Shown: positions 1-7,970 of the stretch, in pieces
How the letters are laid out: the number at the start of each line of letters is the position of its first letter
Numbering within the stretch: the stretch's first letter is position 1
From: Simonsiella sp051414845
GTDB taxonomy: Bacteria > Pseudomonadota > Gammaproteobacteria > Burkholderiales > Neisseriaceae
Assembly: GCA_051414845.1 (NCBI GenBank)
Contig: CP183313.1
Coordinates: 1,054,001 to 1,118,000 of the forward strand
DNA length: 64,000 nt
Direction: 5' to 3'
The notes under the pieces: model-generated
Told to the model about the DNA's origin: nothing
The model's database searches: none
The model's input: only the letters and a program-made list of their open reading frames with translations
Translations under genes and position numbers: made by a program

Positions 1-765
1 CACAAACCAAGGCTCGCCCGCGCCACCAATGCCCAAGCCTTTGCGTTGTCCAATTGTGTAAAACATCAAGCCCACGTGTTCGCCCACGATTTTCCCTTCG
101 GGCGTAACCATTTTGCCGTTGTCGGTCGGCAAATATTGCTGCAAAAACGCGCGAAATGGACGCTCGCCAATAAAACAAATCCCTGTGCTGTCTTTTTTCG
201 CCGCAGTGGGTAACTTGGCTTCGGCAGCCAAACGGCGCACTTCGGGTTTCTCTAAATCGCCCAATGGAAACAAGGCTTTTTCTAATTGATACGGCTGCAA
301 ACGGTATAAAAAATAGCTTTGGTCTTTGTTCGCGTCGCGTCCTTTGAGCAAATAATGCACGCCATCGCGCACTTCTTTGCGCGCGTAATGTCCCGTGGCA
401 ATCGCTTCTGCACCCTGCTCTATTGCATAATCCAAAAAACATTTGAATTTGATTTCCGCGTTGCACAACACATCAGGATTAGGCGTTCTACCTGCTTGAT
501 ATTCCTGCAAAAAATAAGCAAACACCTTGTCTTTATACTGCGCGGCAAAGTTCACAATGTCCATATCAATGCCAACAATATCGGCAACAGCAATCGCGTC
601 AAACGAATCTTGCTTAATGCTGCAATATTCGTCGTTGTCATCATCTTCCCAGTTTTGCATAAATACGCCGCGCACATTTTTTCCCTGTTGTTTCAACAAG
701 TAAGCCGTTACGCTGGAATCCACGCCGCCTGATAAGCCGACAATAATGTTATTGGGTTCGGTCAT
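1..765 (-). CDS. mnmA: tRNA-specific 2-thiouridylase MnmA (C-terminal part missing at window edge)
   Basis: MnmA is the cytoplasmic tRNA-modifying enzyme that adds sulfur to the wobble uridine of Lys, Glu and Gln tRNAs, using ATP. Reading the minus strand from an ATG at 765 gives 255 in-frame codons that run off the left edge, about two thirds of the family's usual ~365 residues. Visible motifs are the PP-loop near the N terminus (VGLSGGVDSSV), the catalytic cysteine in NPDVLCNAEIKF, the ATGHYAR stretch and the second cysteine in DSTGICFIGERPF. Both cysteines and the ATP loop are present, so the visible part looks functional. It is divergent from serS. The identification is firm; only the C terminus is unseen. 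Confidence 0.96.
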   Translation of the reverse strand, partial: MTEPNNIIVGLSGGVDSSVTAYLLKQQGKNVRGVFMQNWEDDDNDEYCSIKQDSFDAIAVADIVGIDMDIVNFAAQYKDKVFAYFLQEYQAGRTPNPDVLCNAEIKFKCFLDYAIEQGAEAIATGHYARKEVRDGVHYLLKGRDANKDQSYFLYRLQPYQLEKALFPLGDLEKPEVRRLAAEAKLPTAAKKDSTGICFIGERPFRAFLQQYLPTDNGKMVTPEGKIVGEHVGLMFYTIGQRKGLGIGGAGEPWFV

Positions 766-856
766 GTTTTTCTTTCTAAAATTTAAGCGCGCGCATTGTA
801 ACATAGGCTGAAACCTTTGCAGAACTGCTTTCAGGCAACCTAAAAACTGACCATTT

Positions 857-963
857 CGTCATTCTCACGCAGGCGGGAATCCATAGTCAATATTCACAAG
901 CCTTTGATGGAAAGATAAAAACTAAAAATCAAAGTTGGATTCCCGCCTACGCGGGAATGACGG
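857..963. repeat. ~100 bp inverted-repeat element, copy 1 (dRS3/NIME-like ends)
   Basis: The two ends are inverted copies built on CATTC(C/T)CGC...GCGGGAAT, matching the general form of Neisseria dRS3 repeats (ATTCCC-N8-GGGAAT). The interior and right flank match, in opposite orientation, the element at 60719-60817, including the shared stretch reading atcaaagttggattcccgcc. It lies between the mnmA and serS 5' ends, so it may also affect their promoters. No coding capacity is seen. Confidence 0.75.
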
Positions 964-1095
964 TAAATTTGAAATTTTCAGAGTTTTGCAAATATTTCAG
1001 GCAACCTGAAAAATTGCTGCCTTTCAGGCTGCCTGAAAGCTTATTTTCGTTTACAATAACGCCTTTATTTTCACACGATTTAACGAGTACAAACC

Positions 1096-2388
1096 ATGTT
1101 AGATATTCAACTTTTACGCAACGATTTAAACGCTGTGGCGCAACGCTTGGCGATGCGCGGTTTTGTGCTGGATACGGCACGTTTTGAACAATTGGATGCA
1201 GAGCGTAAACAATTGCAAGTGCAAAGCGAAGAATTACAAGCGCAACGCAATAGTTTGTCCAAACAAATCGGCGCGTTGATGGGGCAAGGCAAAAAAGACG
1301 AAGCCGAAGCCGCCAAAGCACAAGTCGCTGAAATTAAAGCGAAAATAGATAAAATTGAACAGGATTTGCCCAATATTCAGGCAGCCTTAGATGCGTTTTT
1401 ATTGAATGTACCAAATTTGCCGCATGAAAGCGTACCTGTGGGCAAAGATGAAACGGAAAACGTGGAAGTGCGCAAAGTTGGCACGCCGCGTGTGTTTGAT
1501 TTTGACGTGAAAGACCATGTGGATTTGGGAGCGGAGTTGGGTTTGGATTTTGAGACGGCAGCGGCGATGTCGGGGGCGCGTTTCAGTTTGATGAAGGGCA
1601 AAATTGCGCGTTTGCATCGTGCGTTGGCGCAATTTATGTTGGACACGCACACCACGCAACATGGTTACACAGAATGCTACACGCCTTATATTGTGAGCGA
1701 TTCTACGCTCGTCGGCACGGGTCAGTTGCCGAAATTTGGCGAAGATTTGTTTCATGTAACGCGTGGCGGCGATGAAACGAAATTATCGCAATATTTAATC
1801 CCGACGGCAGAAGTTACGCTCACCAATACGGTGCGCGAACAGGTATTGGCGGAAAAGGATTTGCCGATGAAATTGACGGCGCATTCGCCATGTTTTCGCA
1901 GTGAAGCGGGTTCGCATGGCAAGGATACGCGCGGTTTGATTCGCCAGCACCAGTTTGACAAGGTGGAAATGGTGCAAATTGTGCAGCCTGAAAAATCTTA
2001 TGACGCGTTGGAAGAGATGGTTTCGCACGCGGAAAATATTTTGAAGGCATTAGAATTACCGTATCGCGTGATTACGCTTTGCACAGGCGATATGGGTTTT
2101 GGCGCAACGAAGACCTATGATTTGGAAGTGTGGGTGCCTGCGCAAAATACGTATCGTGAAATTTCAAGTTGTTCTAATTGCGAAGATTTCCAAGCGCGTC
2201 GCATGAAAGCGCGTTTCAAAGACGAAAGTGGCAAAAATCGATTTGTCCATACGTTAAACGGCTCGGGTTTGGCGGTGGGACGCGCGCTGGTGGCAGTGTT
2301 AGAAAATCATCAGAATGCGGACGGCAGCATTAATATTCCTGCGGCGTTGCGTCCGTATTTGAGTGGCGTTGAGAAATTAGAGCCGTAA
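1096..2388 (+). CDS. serS: seryl-tRNA synthetase
   Basis: SerS charges tRNA-Ser (and tRNA-Sec where present) with serine in the cytoplasm. The 430-residue length is normal for bacterial SerRS. An N-terminal helical region of about 110 residues (KQLQVQSEELQAQRNSL and following) is the coiled-coil arm that grips the long variable arm of tRNA-Ser. The class II core follows, with motif 2 around CFRSEAGSHGKDTRG and motif 3 NGSGLAVGRALVAVLEN near the C terminus. The ATG at 1096 opens directly on the conserved MLDIQLLRNDL start. A TACAAT -10-like hexamer lies about 45 bases upstream. A DUS inverted pair follows the stop codon. Confident. Confidence 0.98.
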   Translation: MLDIQLLRNDLNAVAQRLAMRGFVLDTARFEQLDAERKQLQVQSEELQAQRNSLSKQIGALMGQGKKDEAEAAKAQVAEIKAKIDKIEQDLPNIQAALDAFLLNVPNLPHESVPVGKDETENVEVRKVGTPRVFDFDVKDHVDLGAELGLDFETAAAMSGARFSLMKGKIARLHRALAQFMLDTHTTQHGYTECYTPYIVSDSTLVGTGQLPKFGEDLFHVTRGGDETKLSQYLIPTAEVTLTNTVREQVLAEKDLPMKLTAHSPCFRSEAGSHGKDTRGLIRQHQFDKVEMVQIVQPEKSYDALEEMVSHAENILKALELPYRVITLCTGDMGFGATKTYDLEVWVPAQNTYREISSCSNCEDFQARRMKARFKDESGKNRFVHTLNGSGLAVGRALVAVLENHQNADGSINIPAALRPYLSGVEKLEP

Positions 2389-2393
2389 CATCA

Positions 2394-2440
2394 TTTCAGG
2401 CTGCCTGAAAGCGTAAAATATGTTTTCAGGCAGCCTGAAA
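2394..2440. terminator. DUS inverted pair after serS (possible hairpin terminator)
   Basis: Two copies of the 17-base extended DUS lie in opposite orientation, 2394-2410 and 2424-2440, with a 13-base spacer, so they can form a 17-bp stem. There is no strong U-run, so termination is possible but unproven; the pair may serve only in DNA uptake. Confidence 0.5.
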
Positions 2441-2457
2441 AACAAGGAATTCGCGAA

Positions 2458-2898
2458 ATGACCGCATTAAAAACATTCGCCTTTGCCGCGCTAATCGGCG
2501 GCTGCGCATTGGCGCAAACGGCAAACGTCAATCCGCAAACCGACAGCTACGGCGCGTGGCAATATGCCAACGGCAACGTGGCGGAAGATTTTGACATTTC
2601 CGCGCAAGGTTTTGATTGGCTGGCAAAATTGCCGAAAAAATGCCAACGCCAAACCGTCCAACACATTTCGGGGCGCGATGTGCTCAAACGCGTTCACGAC
2701 AGCATGGCAAGCCAATTTATTGAAGCGAAAGATGTGCGCGTGGCGTTAGCAAAAATTCAGCCGAATCAATCTTATCAACAAATTGAGGCGGTGGATTTGT
2801 GTGGCGAACGTGCGGCGGCGTTTATTTTTTTGGATAAACACAACGCGTTGGGGCTAATTCCTGCGCCCGAAGATTGGTTTATGGATTTAAAAAAATAG
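2458..2898 (+). CDS. secreted or lipid-anchored hypothetical protein
   Basis: I do not recognise the family of this 146-residue protein. The first ~20 residues form a signal peptide (MTALKTFAFAALIGGCALAQ); the IGGC stretch could be a weak lipobox, otherwise cleavage after ALA is likely, so it should be periplasmic or surface-bound. The mature part is mixed in charge and has two further cysteines (KKCQRQ and DLCGER) that could pair in the periplasm. The start follows AAGGAATTCGCGAA, a reasonable ribosome site. It sits between serS and the convergent tmk, separated from each by DUS copies. The ORF is real by codon use and signal peptide; function is unknown. Confidence 0.75.
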   Translation: MTALKTFAFAALIGGCALAQTANVNPQTDSYGAWQYANGNVAEDFDISAQGFDWLAKLPKKCQRQTVQHISGRDVLKRVHDSMASQFIEAKDVRVALAKIQPNQSYQQIEAVDLCGERAAAFIFLDKHNALGLIPAPEDWFMDLKK

Positions 2899-3013
2899 GT
2901 TTCAGGCTGCCTTTCGGTAAAAGATAGCCGAACCAAAATAAATCAGTCCTAATGTCGGATTCAAAAATCCGACCTACTTTTGGGGTGTACAAAAGTTTCA
3001 GGCAGCCTAAGGT

Positions 3014-3640
3014 TTATTGGTTAAACAGTTGATTCAAAATCTGTTCAATTTCTTGTTTGACTTCACTTTTATCGCGATTGCTGTTGACCAACGCGTAATG
3101 TTCTGGCGCAGCGTTCATTCGGGCTAAATAGGCATCGCGCACGCGCTGGAAAAACGCGCTATCTTCCTGTTCAAAACGGTCTTTTTGGCGGCTTTCTTCT
3201 ATGCGCGCTAAAGACACTTCGAGCGGAACATCCAATAAGATGGTTAAATCAGGGCGCAACTTACCTTGCACCCATGTTTCGAGTGCTTCGATTTTTTCAT
3301 ACGGTATGCCACGACCGCCGCCTTGATAGGCGAATGTGGCGTCGGTAAAACGGTCGCTGACAACGTGCGTCCCTGAAGCAAGCGCAGGCAAGATGAGTTC
3401 TTCTAAATGTTGGCGGCGCGCGGCAAACATTAATAGCGTTTCGGTATGCAGCGAAACTTTGCTATCATGATTAAGCAGCAAATTGCGCAATTGCTCGCCA
3501 AGCGCAGTTCCCCCAGGTTCGCGTGTGAAGATAACGGGCAAGCGGCGTTGTGCAAACCAGTCGCGGATAACGTGCAGTTGCGTGGTTTTGCCTGCACCGT
3601 CGATGCCGTCTAGTGTAATGAATTTTGCTTTGTGTGGCAT
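3014..3640 (-). CDS. tmk: thymidylate kinase
   Basis: Tmk phosphorylates dTMP to dTDP with ATP, an essential step of dTTP synthesis in the cytoplasm. The start is placed at the ATG at 3640, because it follows a good ribosome site (GAGGGAAACAAA) and opens on the conserved KFITLDGIDGAGKTTQ P-loop; a longer reading from 3670 adds ten unconserved residues. The product is 208 residues, typical of the family. The DR motif (SDRFTDATFAYQGGGRG) and the lid region (RIEESRQKDRFEQ) are present. It converges with the secreted protein gene at 2458, and the YdcH-like gene is divergent. Confident. Confidence 0.97.
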   Translation of the reverse strand: MPHKAKFITLDGIDGAGKTTQLHVIRDWFAQRRLPVIFTREPGGTALGEQLRNLLLNHDSKVSLHTETLLMFAARRQHLEELILPALASGTHVVSDRFTDATFAYQGGGRGIPYEKIEALETWVQGKLRPDLTILLDVPLEVSLARIEESRQKDRFEQEDSAFFQRVRDAYLARMNAAPEHYALVNSNRDKSEVKQEIEQILNQLFNQ

Positions 3641-3816
3641 TTTGTTTCCCTCTTGCGTTGATTCTTGCACGATTGTAAACCATGATTTGCTAATTACAAA
3701 ATATCTGATTGTTTGCTTGTGCGGAATTTAATTGATTAGGATATGGCAAAAAATAGAGCTTTCCGTTACAATTGCAACCAGCTGAATTTTTTAACCCATC
3801 CTACAAAGGAAATGCT

Positions 3817-4047
3817 ATGTTCCCAGAATACCGCGATTTAATTTCTAAATTGAAACAAGAAGATGCTCACTTTTCTCGTTTGTTTGACGAACACAATGAA
3901 TTGGACGACAAAATCACTGGTTTGGAAAACAATCCAGTAACCAGCTCTTCTGCAGAAGATGAAATCCATGCATTGAAACAGAAAAAATTAGCCTTGAAAG
4001 ATGAGTTGTATGTTATCTTGAAAAAAGCAGAAGAAGCAGGAAAATAA
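3817..4047 (+). CDS. YdcH-like small coiled-coil protein (DUF465)
   Basis: A 76-residue protein of the YdcH/DUF465 family, whose function is not established. The sequence starts MFPEYRDLISKLKQED and continues with HFSRLFDEHNELDDKI, the conserved family core, then a second helix (ALKQKKLALKDELYVILKK). Together these predict two antiparallel helices. The start at 3817 follows AAGGAAATGCT; a longer reading from 3772 has no good ribosome site. The gene stands alone and is closed by a strong rho-independent terminator. Base composition is more AT-rich than its neighbours, as is common for short highly expressed genes. Confidence 0.9.
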   Translation: MFPEYRDLISKLKQEDAHFSRLFDEHNELDDKITGLENNPVTSSSAEDEIHALKQKKLALKDELYVILKKAEEAGK

Positions 4048-4059
4048 GCTTGATTCAAT

Positions 4060-4100
4060 AAAAAGCCGAATGTTTAAAAACATTCGGCTTTTTATTTTTT
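4060..4100 (+). terminator. rho-independent terminator of the YdcH-like gene
   Basis: A perfect stem (AAAAGCCGAATGTTT pairing with AAACATTCGGCTTTT) with a short loop is followed by a T-rich run, 13 bases after the stop codon. Confidence 0.93.
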
Positions 4101-4201
4101 ATACTGGATTTAAATAAAAATGCAACACGACAAGCATACCGTGTACGTATAGTGCATCAGAAATGAACAACATTGTAGATTGATATTTAAATCGATTATA
4201 A

Positions 4202-6331
4202 CTACCCAATCCGCTTAAACGGCGGCAAACACGCCAATAATTGTCTACCATATTGCGCAGTTAGAATGCGGTTGTCCAAAATCGTGACGCGACCGTAGTC
4301 TTGCTCGGTGCGGATTAAACGCCCCACCGCTTGCACCAATTTAATGCTCGCTTCAGGCACGGTGATTTCCATAAACGGACGACCGCCGCGCTTTTCAATC
4401 CAGCGGCTTTGCGTTTTTTCAATCGGATTGTCGGGCATGGAAAACGGCAGCTTGGCGATAATGACGTGTACACACGCTTCGCCTGGCAAATCCAAGCCTT
4501 CGGCAAAGCTGTCCAAGCCAAAAATAATGCTGGCTTTGCCATCTTTGAGCGCGGCGTAATGCTGTTCCAATAATTTGGTTTTGGATTGCTCGCCCTGCAT
4601 TAAAATCAGCGGCAAATAGTTTTCAGGCAGCCTGAAAGCGATTTCTTGCATTTGTTTGCGCGATGTGAACAACACAAGCGTACCAATCGGCGCGGTTTCG
4701 CTAATCAATTTGGGCAACCATTGCACAATCGCGTCCGTGTGCGCCGCTGGGTCTTTTGGGCTGGCGTTGAGCGGCGGAATGTAGAGTTCGCCTTGGTTTT
4801 GAAAATCAAACGGACTTTGTAGCGCGAGCGTGGTCGTTTCAGGTAGCCAAGACAAGCCTGTTTGTTGCAACAATAAATTGAAGTTGCCCAAACTTTGCAA
4901 CGTTGCTGATGTGAGCAACGCGCCCGACGCGCGCCGCCACAAGCCGCTGGCCAACATCGCCGCGCTACTAATTGGGCTGGCGTTGAACATCCAATCCAAT
5001 TTGTCATCGCGCACACGTGTAATCCATTTTGCCAATGGCGGCTCTTTGTCGTCTTTGGGCGTCGTCGCCATCAATTCCCACACCGCCGCGATTTGTTCGG
5101 CACGCGCGACAAAAATGCCAAATTCGCTGGTTATGCGGTCAATTTGCGCACTGTCTTGGTCTTTTTCGCGGCGTGCGGCAGATAACGCGTCGTTTAAACC
5201 ATTGATGTTTTTTAGCAAACTTTGCGCGCTGATAAAACTGTTTTGCACCAGCGTTTCCAAGCCATCGGGAATGTTGCCATCTTCCCACAGCCAAATATTT
5301 TCGTGTTCACCCTCATCGCTCAATTCAGGCGCGTCTTGCAAGTGAAACTGCCATTCGTTCAAACATTCCAACATAGACGCTGCCGCTTCATCAGCTAAAT
5401 TCGCCAATTCCACCTTGTCGCACACGGTTGCAATTTTCGCCGTTTGCGCAGGCAATTTCTCCATCGTCCATACCGCTTGCAGCCAAGAATGCTCCGCCGC
5501 AAAACGGCTCAACGCTTTTTTGGGCAAATGATGCGCCTCGTCAATGCAATAAAAACTGTTTTCGGGCGCAGGCAAAATCACGCCGCCGCCCATGCTGATG
5601 TCGGACAACAACAAATCATGGTTCGCCACCACCACATCCACCGTTTCCAGCGTATCGCGCGCCAAGAAAAACGGACATTCAGGGCGATTGGGACAGGCAT
5701 TTTTCAGGCAGCCATGGCGGTCATTCGTTACCTGTTGCCACAAACCATCGTCAATTTTCGCCGCCCAAGTGTCGCGGTCGCCATTAAAACGCCGCGCTGC
5801 AAAGGCTTCTGCCATCTCGTGCAGCGTCTCCAAATCTTCTTTTTTCGGCTTAGTTTCCCACAAAACAGGGGCTTCCATGCCCGCCAAACTCTGTTGCGCG
5901 TTCGTTTGTGTGAGCTGAAACAATTTATACGGACACAAATACCGCCCGCGCCCTTTGGCCAGCGCAAACGTCATGTCTAAACCGCTGTGGGCAACCACAA
6001 ACGGCAAATCACGCCCCACCAATTGCTCTTGCAATGCCACCGTCGCGCTGGACACAATCAAGCGTTTGCCACGCGCTTGCGCCATAATCCCACCAGCCAG
6101 CAAATACGCCAAACTTTTGCCCACACCCGTGGGACCTTCCACCACCACAATACTCTCGCCCTCGCGTTTAGGCGCATCTTCCCCTTCTTGTCGCTCAAGC
6201 GTGCGCGAAAACGCATTGGCAATCGCTGCCAACATCTCGCGTTGCGCGGCACGCGGACGGAAATGGGGCAAGTTTTCAGAAATGGCGCGATAGTGGTCGC
6301 GAATGGCGTTTTTTTCTAAATCAGTGAGCAT
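4202..6331 (-). CDS. dinG: ATP-dependent DNA helicase of the DinG family
   Basis: A 709-residue XPD/DinG-type superfamily 2 helicase, expected to unwind DNA 5' to 3' and act on forks, R-loops or damage structures. Walker A (VEGPTGVGKSLAYLLAGG) is at about residues 64-81. The iron-sulfur cluster cysteines are in YLCPYKLF and CLKNACPNRPECPFF, matching the four-cysteine domain of DinG and XPD. The DEAH box reads FYCIDEAHHLPKKAL, and motif VI reads LVQAVGRLIRTEQDYGR near the end. A DUS occurs in frame (NYLPLILM region, near 4620). It stands alone, with a repeat-rich gap upstream. The family is certain; the exact orthologue name is slightly less so. Confidence 0.93.
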   Translation of the reverse strand: MLTDLEKNAIRDHYRAISENLPHFRPRAAQREMLAAIANAFSRTLERQEGEDAPKREGESIVVVEGPTGVGKSLAYLLAGGIMAQARGKRLIVSSATVALQEQLVGRDLPFVVAHSGLDMTFALAKGRGRYLCPYKLFQLTQTNAQQSLAGMEAPVLWETKPKKEDLETLHEMAEAFAARRFNGDRDTWAAKIDDGLWQQVTNDRHGCLKNACPNRPECPFFLARDTLETVDVVVANHDLLLSDISMGGGVILPAPENSFYCIDEAHHLPKKALSRFAAEHSWLQAVWTMEKLPAQTAKIATVCDKVELANLADEAAASMLECLNEWQFHLQDAPELSDEGEHENIWLWEDGNIPDGLETLVQNSFISAQSLLKNINGLNDALSAARREKDQDSAQIDRITSEFGIFVARAEQIAAVWELMATTPKDDKEPPLAKWITRVRDDKLDWMFNASPISSAAMLASGLWRRASGALLTSATLQSLGNFNLLLQQTGLSWLPETTTLALQSPFDFQNQGELYIPPLNASPKDPAAHTDAIVQWLPKLISETAPIGTLVLFTSRKQMQEIAFRLPENYLPLILMQGEQSKTKLLEQHYAALKDGKASIIFGLDSFAEGLDLPGEACVHVIIAKLPFSMPDNPIEKTQSRWIEKRGGRPFMEITVPEASIKLVQAVGRLIRTEQDYGRVTILDNRILTAQYGRQLLACLPPFKRIG

Positions 6332-6377
6332 GATGGTTTTTACAGTTTAGATTAAAGGTTTCAGGCTGCCTGAAAAT

Positions 6378-6470
6378 CGTAGGTCAGATACTTGTATCCG
6401 ATAATATTCAAACAAGAGCAAATGCTTGTTCAATAACAAATAATGTCGGATTCGAGAGTCCGACCTACGT
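6378..6470. repeat. GTAGG-type palindromic repeat
   Basis: The element is bounded by GTAGGTCAGATAC...GTATCCGA on the left and TGTCGGATTCGAGAGTCCGACCTAC on the right, read as two imperfect palindromes around an AT-rich centre. Related short palindromes occur at about 2946 (tgtcggattcaaaaatccga), 12003, 24734, 31288 and 34096. No coding capacity. Confidence 0.65.
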
Positions 6471-6506
6471 TAGCGGTTTATAAACTTTTCAGGTAGCCTG
6501 AAAAAA

Positions 6507-6528
6507 GTAGGGTGGGCTTTGTCCACCA
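6507..6528. repeat. GTAGGGTGG short palindrome
   Basis: A single short palindromic unit, GTAGGGTGGGCTTTGTCCACC, directly next to a DUS variant (AGGTAGCCTGAA). It resembles one arm of the repeat at 6612-6694. Confidence 0.55.
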
Positions 6529-6611
6529 AATAACAAAGCGCGTATTTTATCCGAAAACGTTTTAGGCTGCCTGAAAGCTTTCAGGCAGCCTTTCAATACA
6601 CGACATTTCTT

Positions 6612-6694
6612 GTAGGGTGGACACTGTCCACCGTTTTATCAATCCATGATGATTTGATTTGCTTGATTTTTTTGGTGGCCAGTCTCCACCCTAC
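6612..6694. repeat. GTAGGGTGG paired inverted repeat
   Basis: The left arm GTAGGGTGGACACTGTCCACC is answered by the right arm GGTGGCCAGTCTCCACCCTAC, giving terminal inverted repeats of about 20 bases around a ~40-base AT-rich spacer. It is flanked on both sides by DUS copies. No gene is seen between 6332 and 6724. Confidence 0.65.
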
Positions 6695-6724
6695 ACATTG
6701 TAGTTTCAGGCAGCCTGAAAAAAC

Positions 6725-6909
6725 TCAACGCCCCTTATGATTCACCAAATTCTCCCCATCTTCAGGATGCAAACGCGCAAACACCAAACTCGACAACAAG
6801 GTCTTTCCCCCATTCCCAAAAACATCAGCTTAAACACCGCCAAAGCCAACAATATCGGCAAAAAACGCGACACTTCAAGCAGCTGCGAATCGGGGGATTG
6901 AGTGGTCAT
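6725..6909 (-). pseudogene. possible small membrane protein gene broken by a one-base frameshift
   Basis: An ATG at 6909 behind GAAAGACGTTTC opens a frame with a hydrophobic segment (RFLPILLALAVFKLMF). After that segment the frame loses protein-like character, whereas a neighbouring frame continues plausibly with LVFARLHPEDGENLVNHKGR and stops at 6725-6727. Adding one T to the run of five T near 6828 would join the two into a single ~61-residue protein. This may be a real decayed gene or a base error in a homopolymer. I do not recognise the family, and the call is tentative. Confidence 0.3.
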
Positions 6910-7000
6910 GAAACGTCTTTCGTGAATAATGGATGTAGGTAAAGTGGGGAAACTCAGTAGCAATGTAGGGTGGGGGGGGAAGCACCTACCCTATCACTAA

Positions 7001-7483
7001 TCATTTAATAAACAATTCATCAGACAATGAAATTTCTCTTTTTTGGCATTCCATTGTTATTGGAAATGAATTATCTCCTTTACTAATTTTAACGCCATCA
7101 CGAAAAATCATTTTCTCATTTTCATTATCAGGCATATGAAATGATGAATAGACATTGTAACCATATGCCCCATTTGGAAAAAACATATTTACCCCATTGC
7201 CACGAAAATTTAAAGAATGCGGACTATTGGGTAAAACGCTATTTTGCATAATTCGTGCTTTGCTTTGTGTTAATTGAATTTGTGTTCGCCCATTTTTAAT
7301 ATTTTCATAGGTAAAATAATCAATATTATTGATAGTTTTGTGCGTAATTTGAATGGTAGAACGATTTTTTAATTCGCATTTAAATACAATTTTTTCTTTA
7401 TTTTGTATATTTTTCGCATAACCATGATGCGCGATAAAAAATAAAGAAGATGAAATGATTAAGGATGGGATTTTTTGCATCAT
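7001..7483 (-). CDS. secreted hypothetical protein, third gene of the lysozyme-like toxin locus
   Basis: This 160-residue product is not recognised. Its start is placed at the paired ATGs at 7483/7480, because AGAAAGAAAATT precedes them and a signal peptide follows immediately (IPSLIISSSLFFIAHHGYA, cleavage after GYA). The mature part is rich in polar and basic residues and has just two cysteines (VFKCELK and TMECQKR) that probably form one disulfide in the periplasm. It is AT-rich, like the two genes upstream and unlike the surrounding DNA, and lies on the same strand about 95 bases after the LprI-like gene, with a hairpin between. A role as a second immunity protein is a guess from context only. 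Confidence 0.75.
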   Translation of the reverse strand: MMQKIPSLIISSSLFFIAHHGYAKNIQNKEKIVFKCELKNRSTIQITHKTINNIDYFTYENIKNGRTQIQLTQSKARIMQNSVLPNSPHSLNFRGNGVNMFFPNGAYGYNVYSSFHMPDNENEKMIFRDGVKISKGDNSFPITMECQKREISLSDELFIK

Positions 7484-7523
7484 TTTAATTTTCTTTCTAA
7501 AAATCAATATGTGGCAAACGGAT

Positions 7524-7559
7524 TTTCAGGCAGCTAAAATTTCTTTTAGCTGCCTGAAA
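7524..7559. terminator. perfect inverted repeat between two accessory genes
   Basis: TTTCAGGCAGCTAAAA and its exact complement flank a 4-base loop (TTTC), giving a 16-bp stem. Each arm is a DUS with one changed base in the centre, as if a DUS pair had been reshaped into a hairpin. It could act as a terminator or attenuator between the LprI-like gene and the downstream secreted protein. Confidence 0.6.
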
Positions 7560-7577
7560 TAAAAGAATAGAAAAAAT

Positions 7578-7970
7578 TTACATAAAAATATACCGTAAAT
7601 GCCGTTCTCGTAATTGCATTTTATTAGCTTGACACATTTTTATCATCACAGGTGCATAAGATGAATTATGTCGTGGGTCACTAGGTAGGCATTCATATTC
7701 AATCCAATCACGCCACATTTTTTGTGATTTCAACCAATGCTTTTGTCCATTTAAGTCATCTTTACCAATTACATTAAGCATATTTTTAAAAGTTTTATTC
7801 ATTTTCTTTTCAGATTGCTCATAATAATCATCAATGCACTTCCCCAATTCGAAACCTATTGGTAAATGAGCACATGGATTGTATTGCCATTCAGGAGAAC
7901 CTTTTTGCATTGGTGCAGCATATGAAAATGAAATAAGAAACAAATATAAAAAAAAGTATTTATACATCAT
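7578..7970 (-). CDS. LprI-like (DUF1311) secreted protein, putative immunity protein
   Basis: A 130-residue protein with an N-terminal signal peptide (FFLYLFLISFSYAAP, cleavage near residue 19) and a mature domain of the LprI/DUF1311 type. The conserved pattern is visible: a C-x-D-x-Y start (CIDDYYEQSEKKMN), an amphipathic helix, QKHWLKSQKMWRDWIEYEC, then a last cysteine (KMCQANKMQLRERHLRYI). Its four cysteines (33, 45, 94, 113) fit two disulfides in the periplasm. LprI of Mycobacterium tuberculosis is a lysozyme inhibitor. The start codon overlaps the stop of the upstream lysozyme-like gene by four bases (ATGA), so the two are translationally coupled. Protection of the producer from that enzyme is therefore a reasonable inference, not shown. 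Confidence 0.8.
   Translation of the reverse strand: MMYKYFFLYLFLISFSYAAPMQKGSPEWQYNPCAHLPIGFELGKCIDDYYEQSEKKMNKTFKNMLNVIGKDDLNGQKHWLKSQKMWRDWIEYECLPSDPRHNSSYAPVMIKMCQANKMQLRERHLRYIFM

Noticed and set aside
319..732. Plus-strand ORF of 137 codons
   Set aside because: It is antisense to mnmA, whose motifs are unambiguous on the other strand.
4830..6319. Several plus-strand ORFs (up to 178 codons)
   Set aside because: All lie antisense to the DinG-type helicase and have no recognisable domain.
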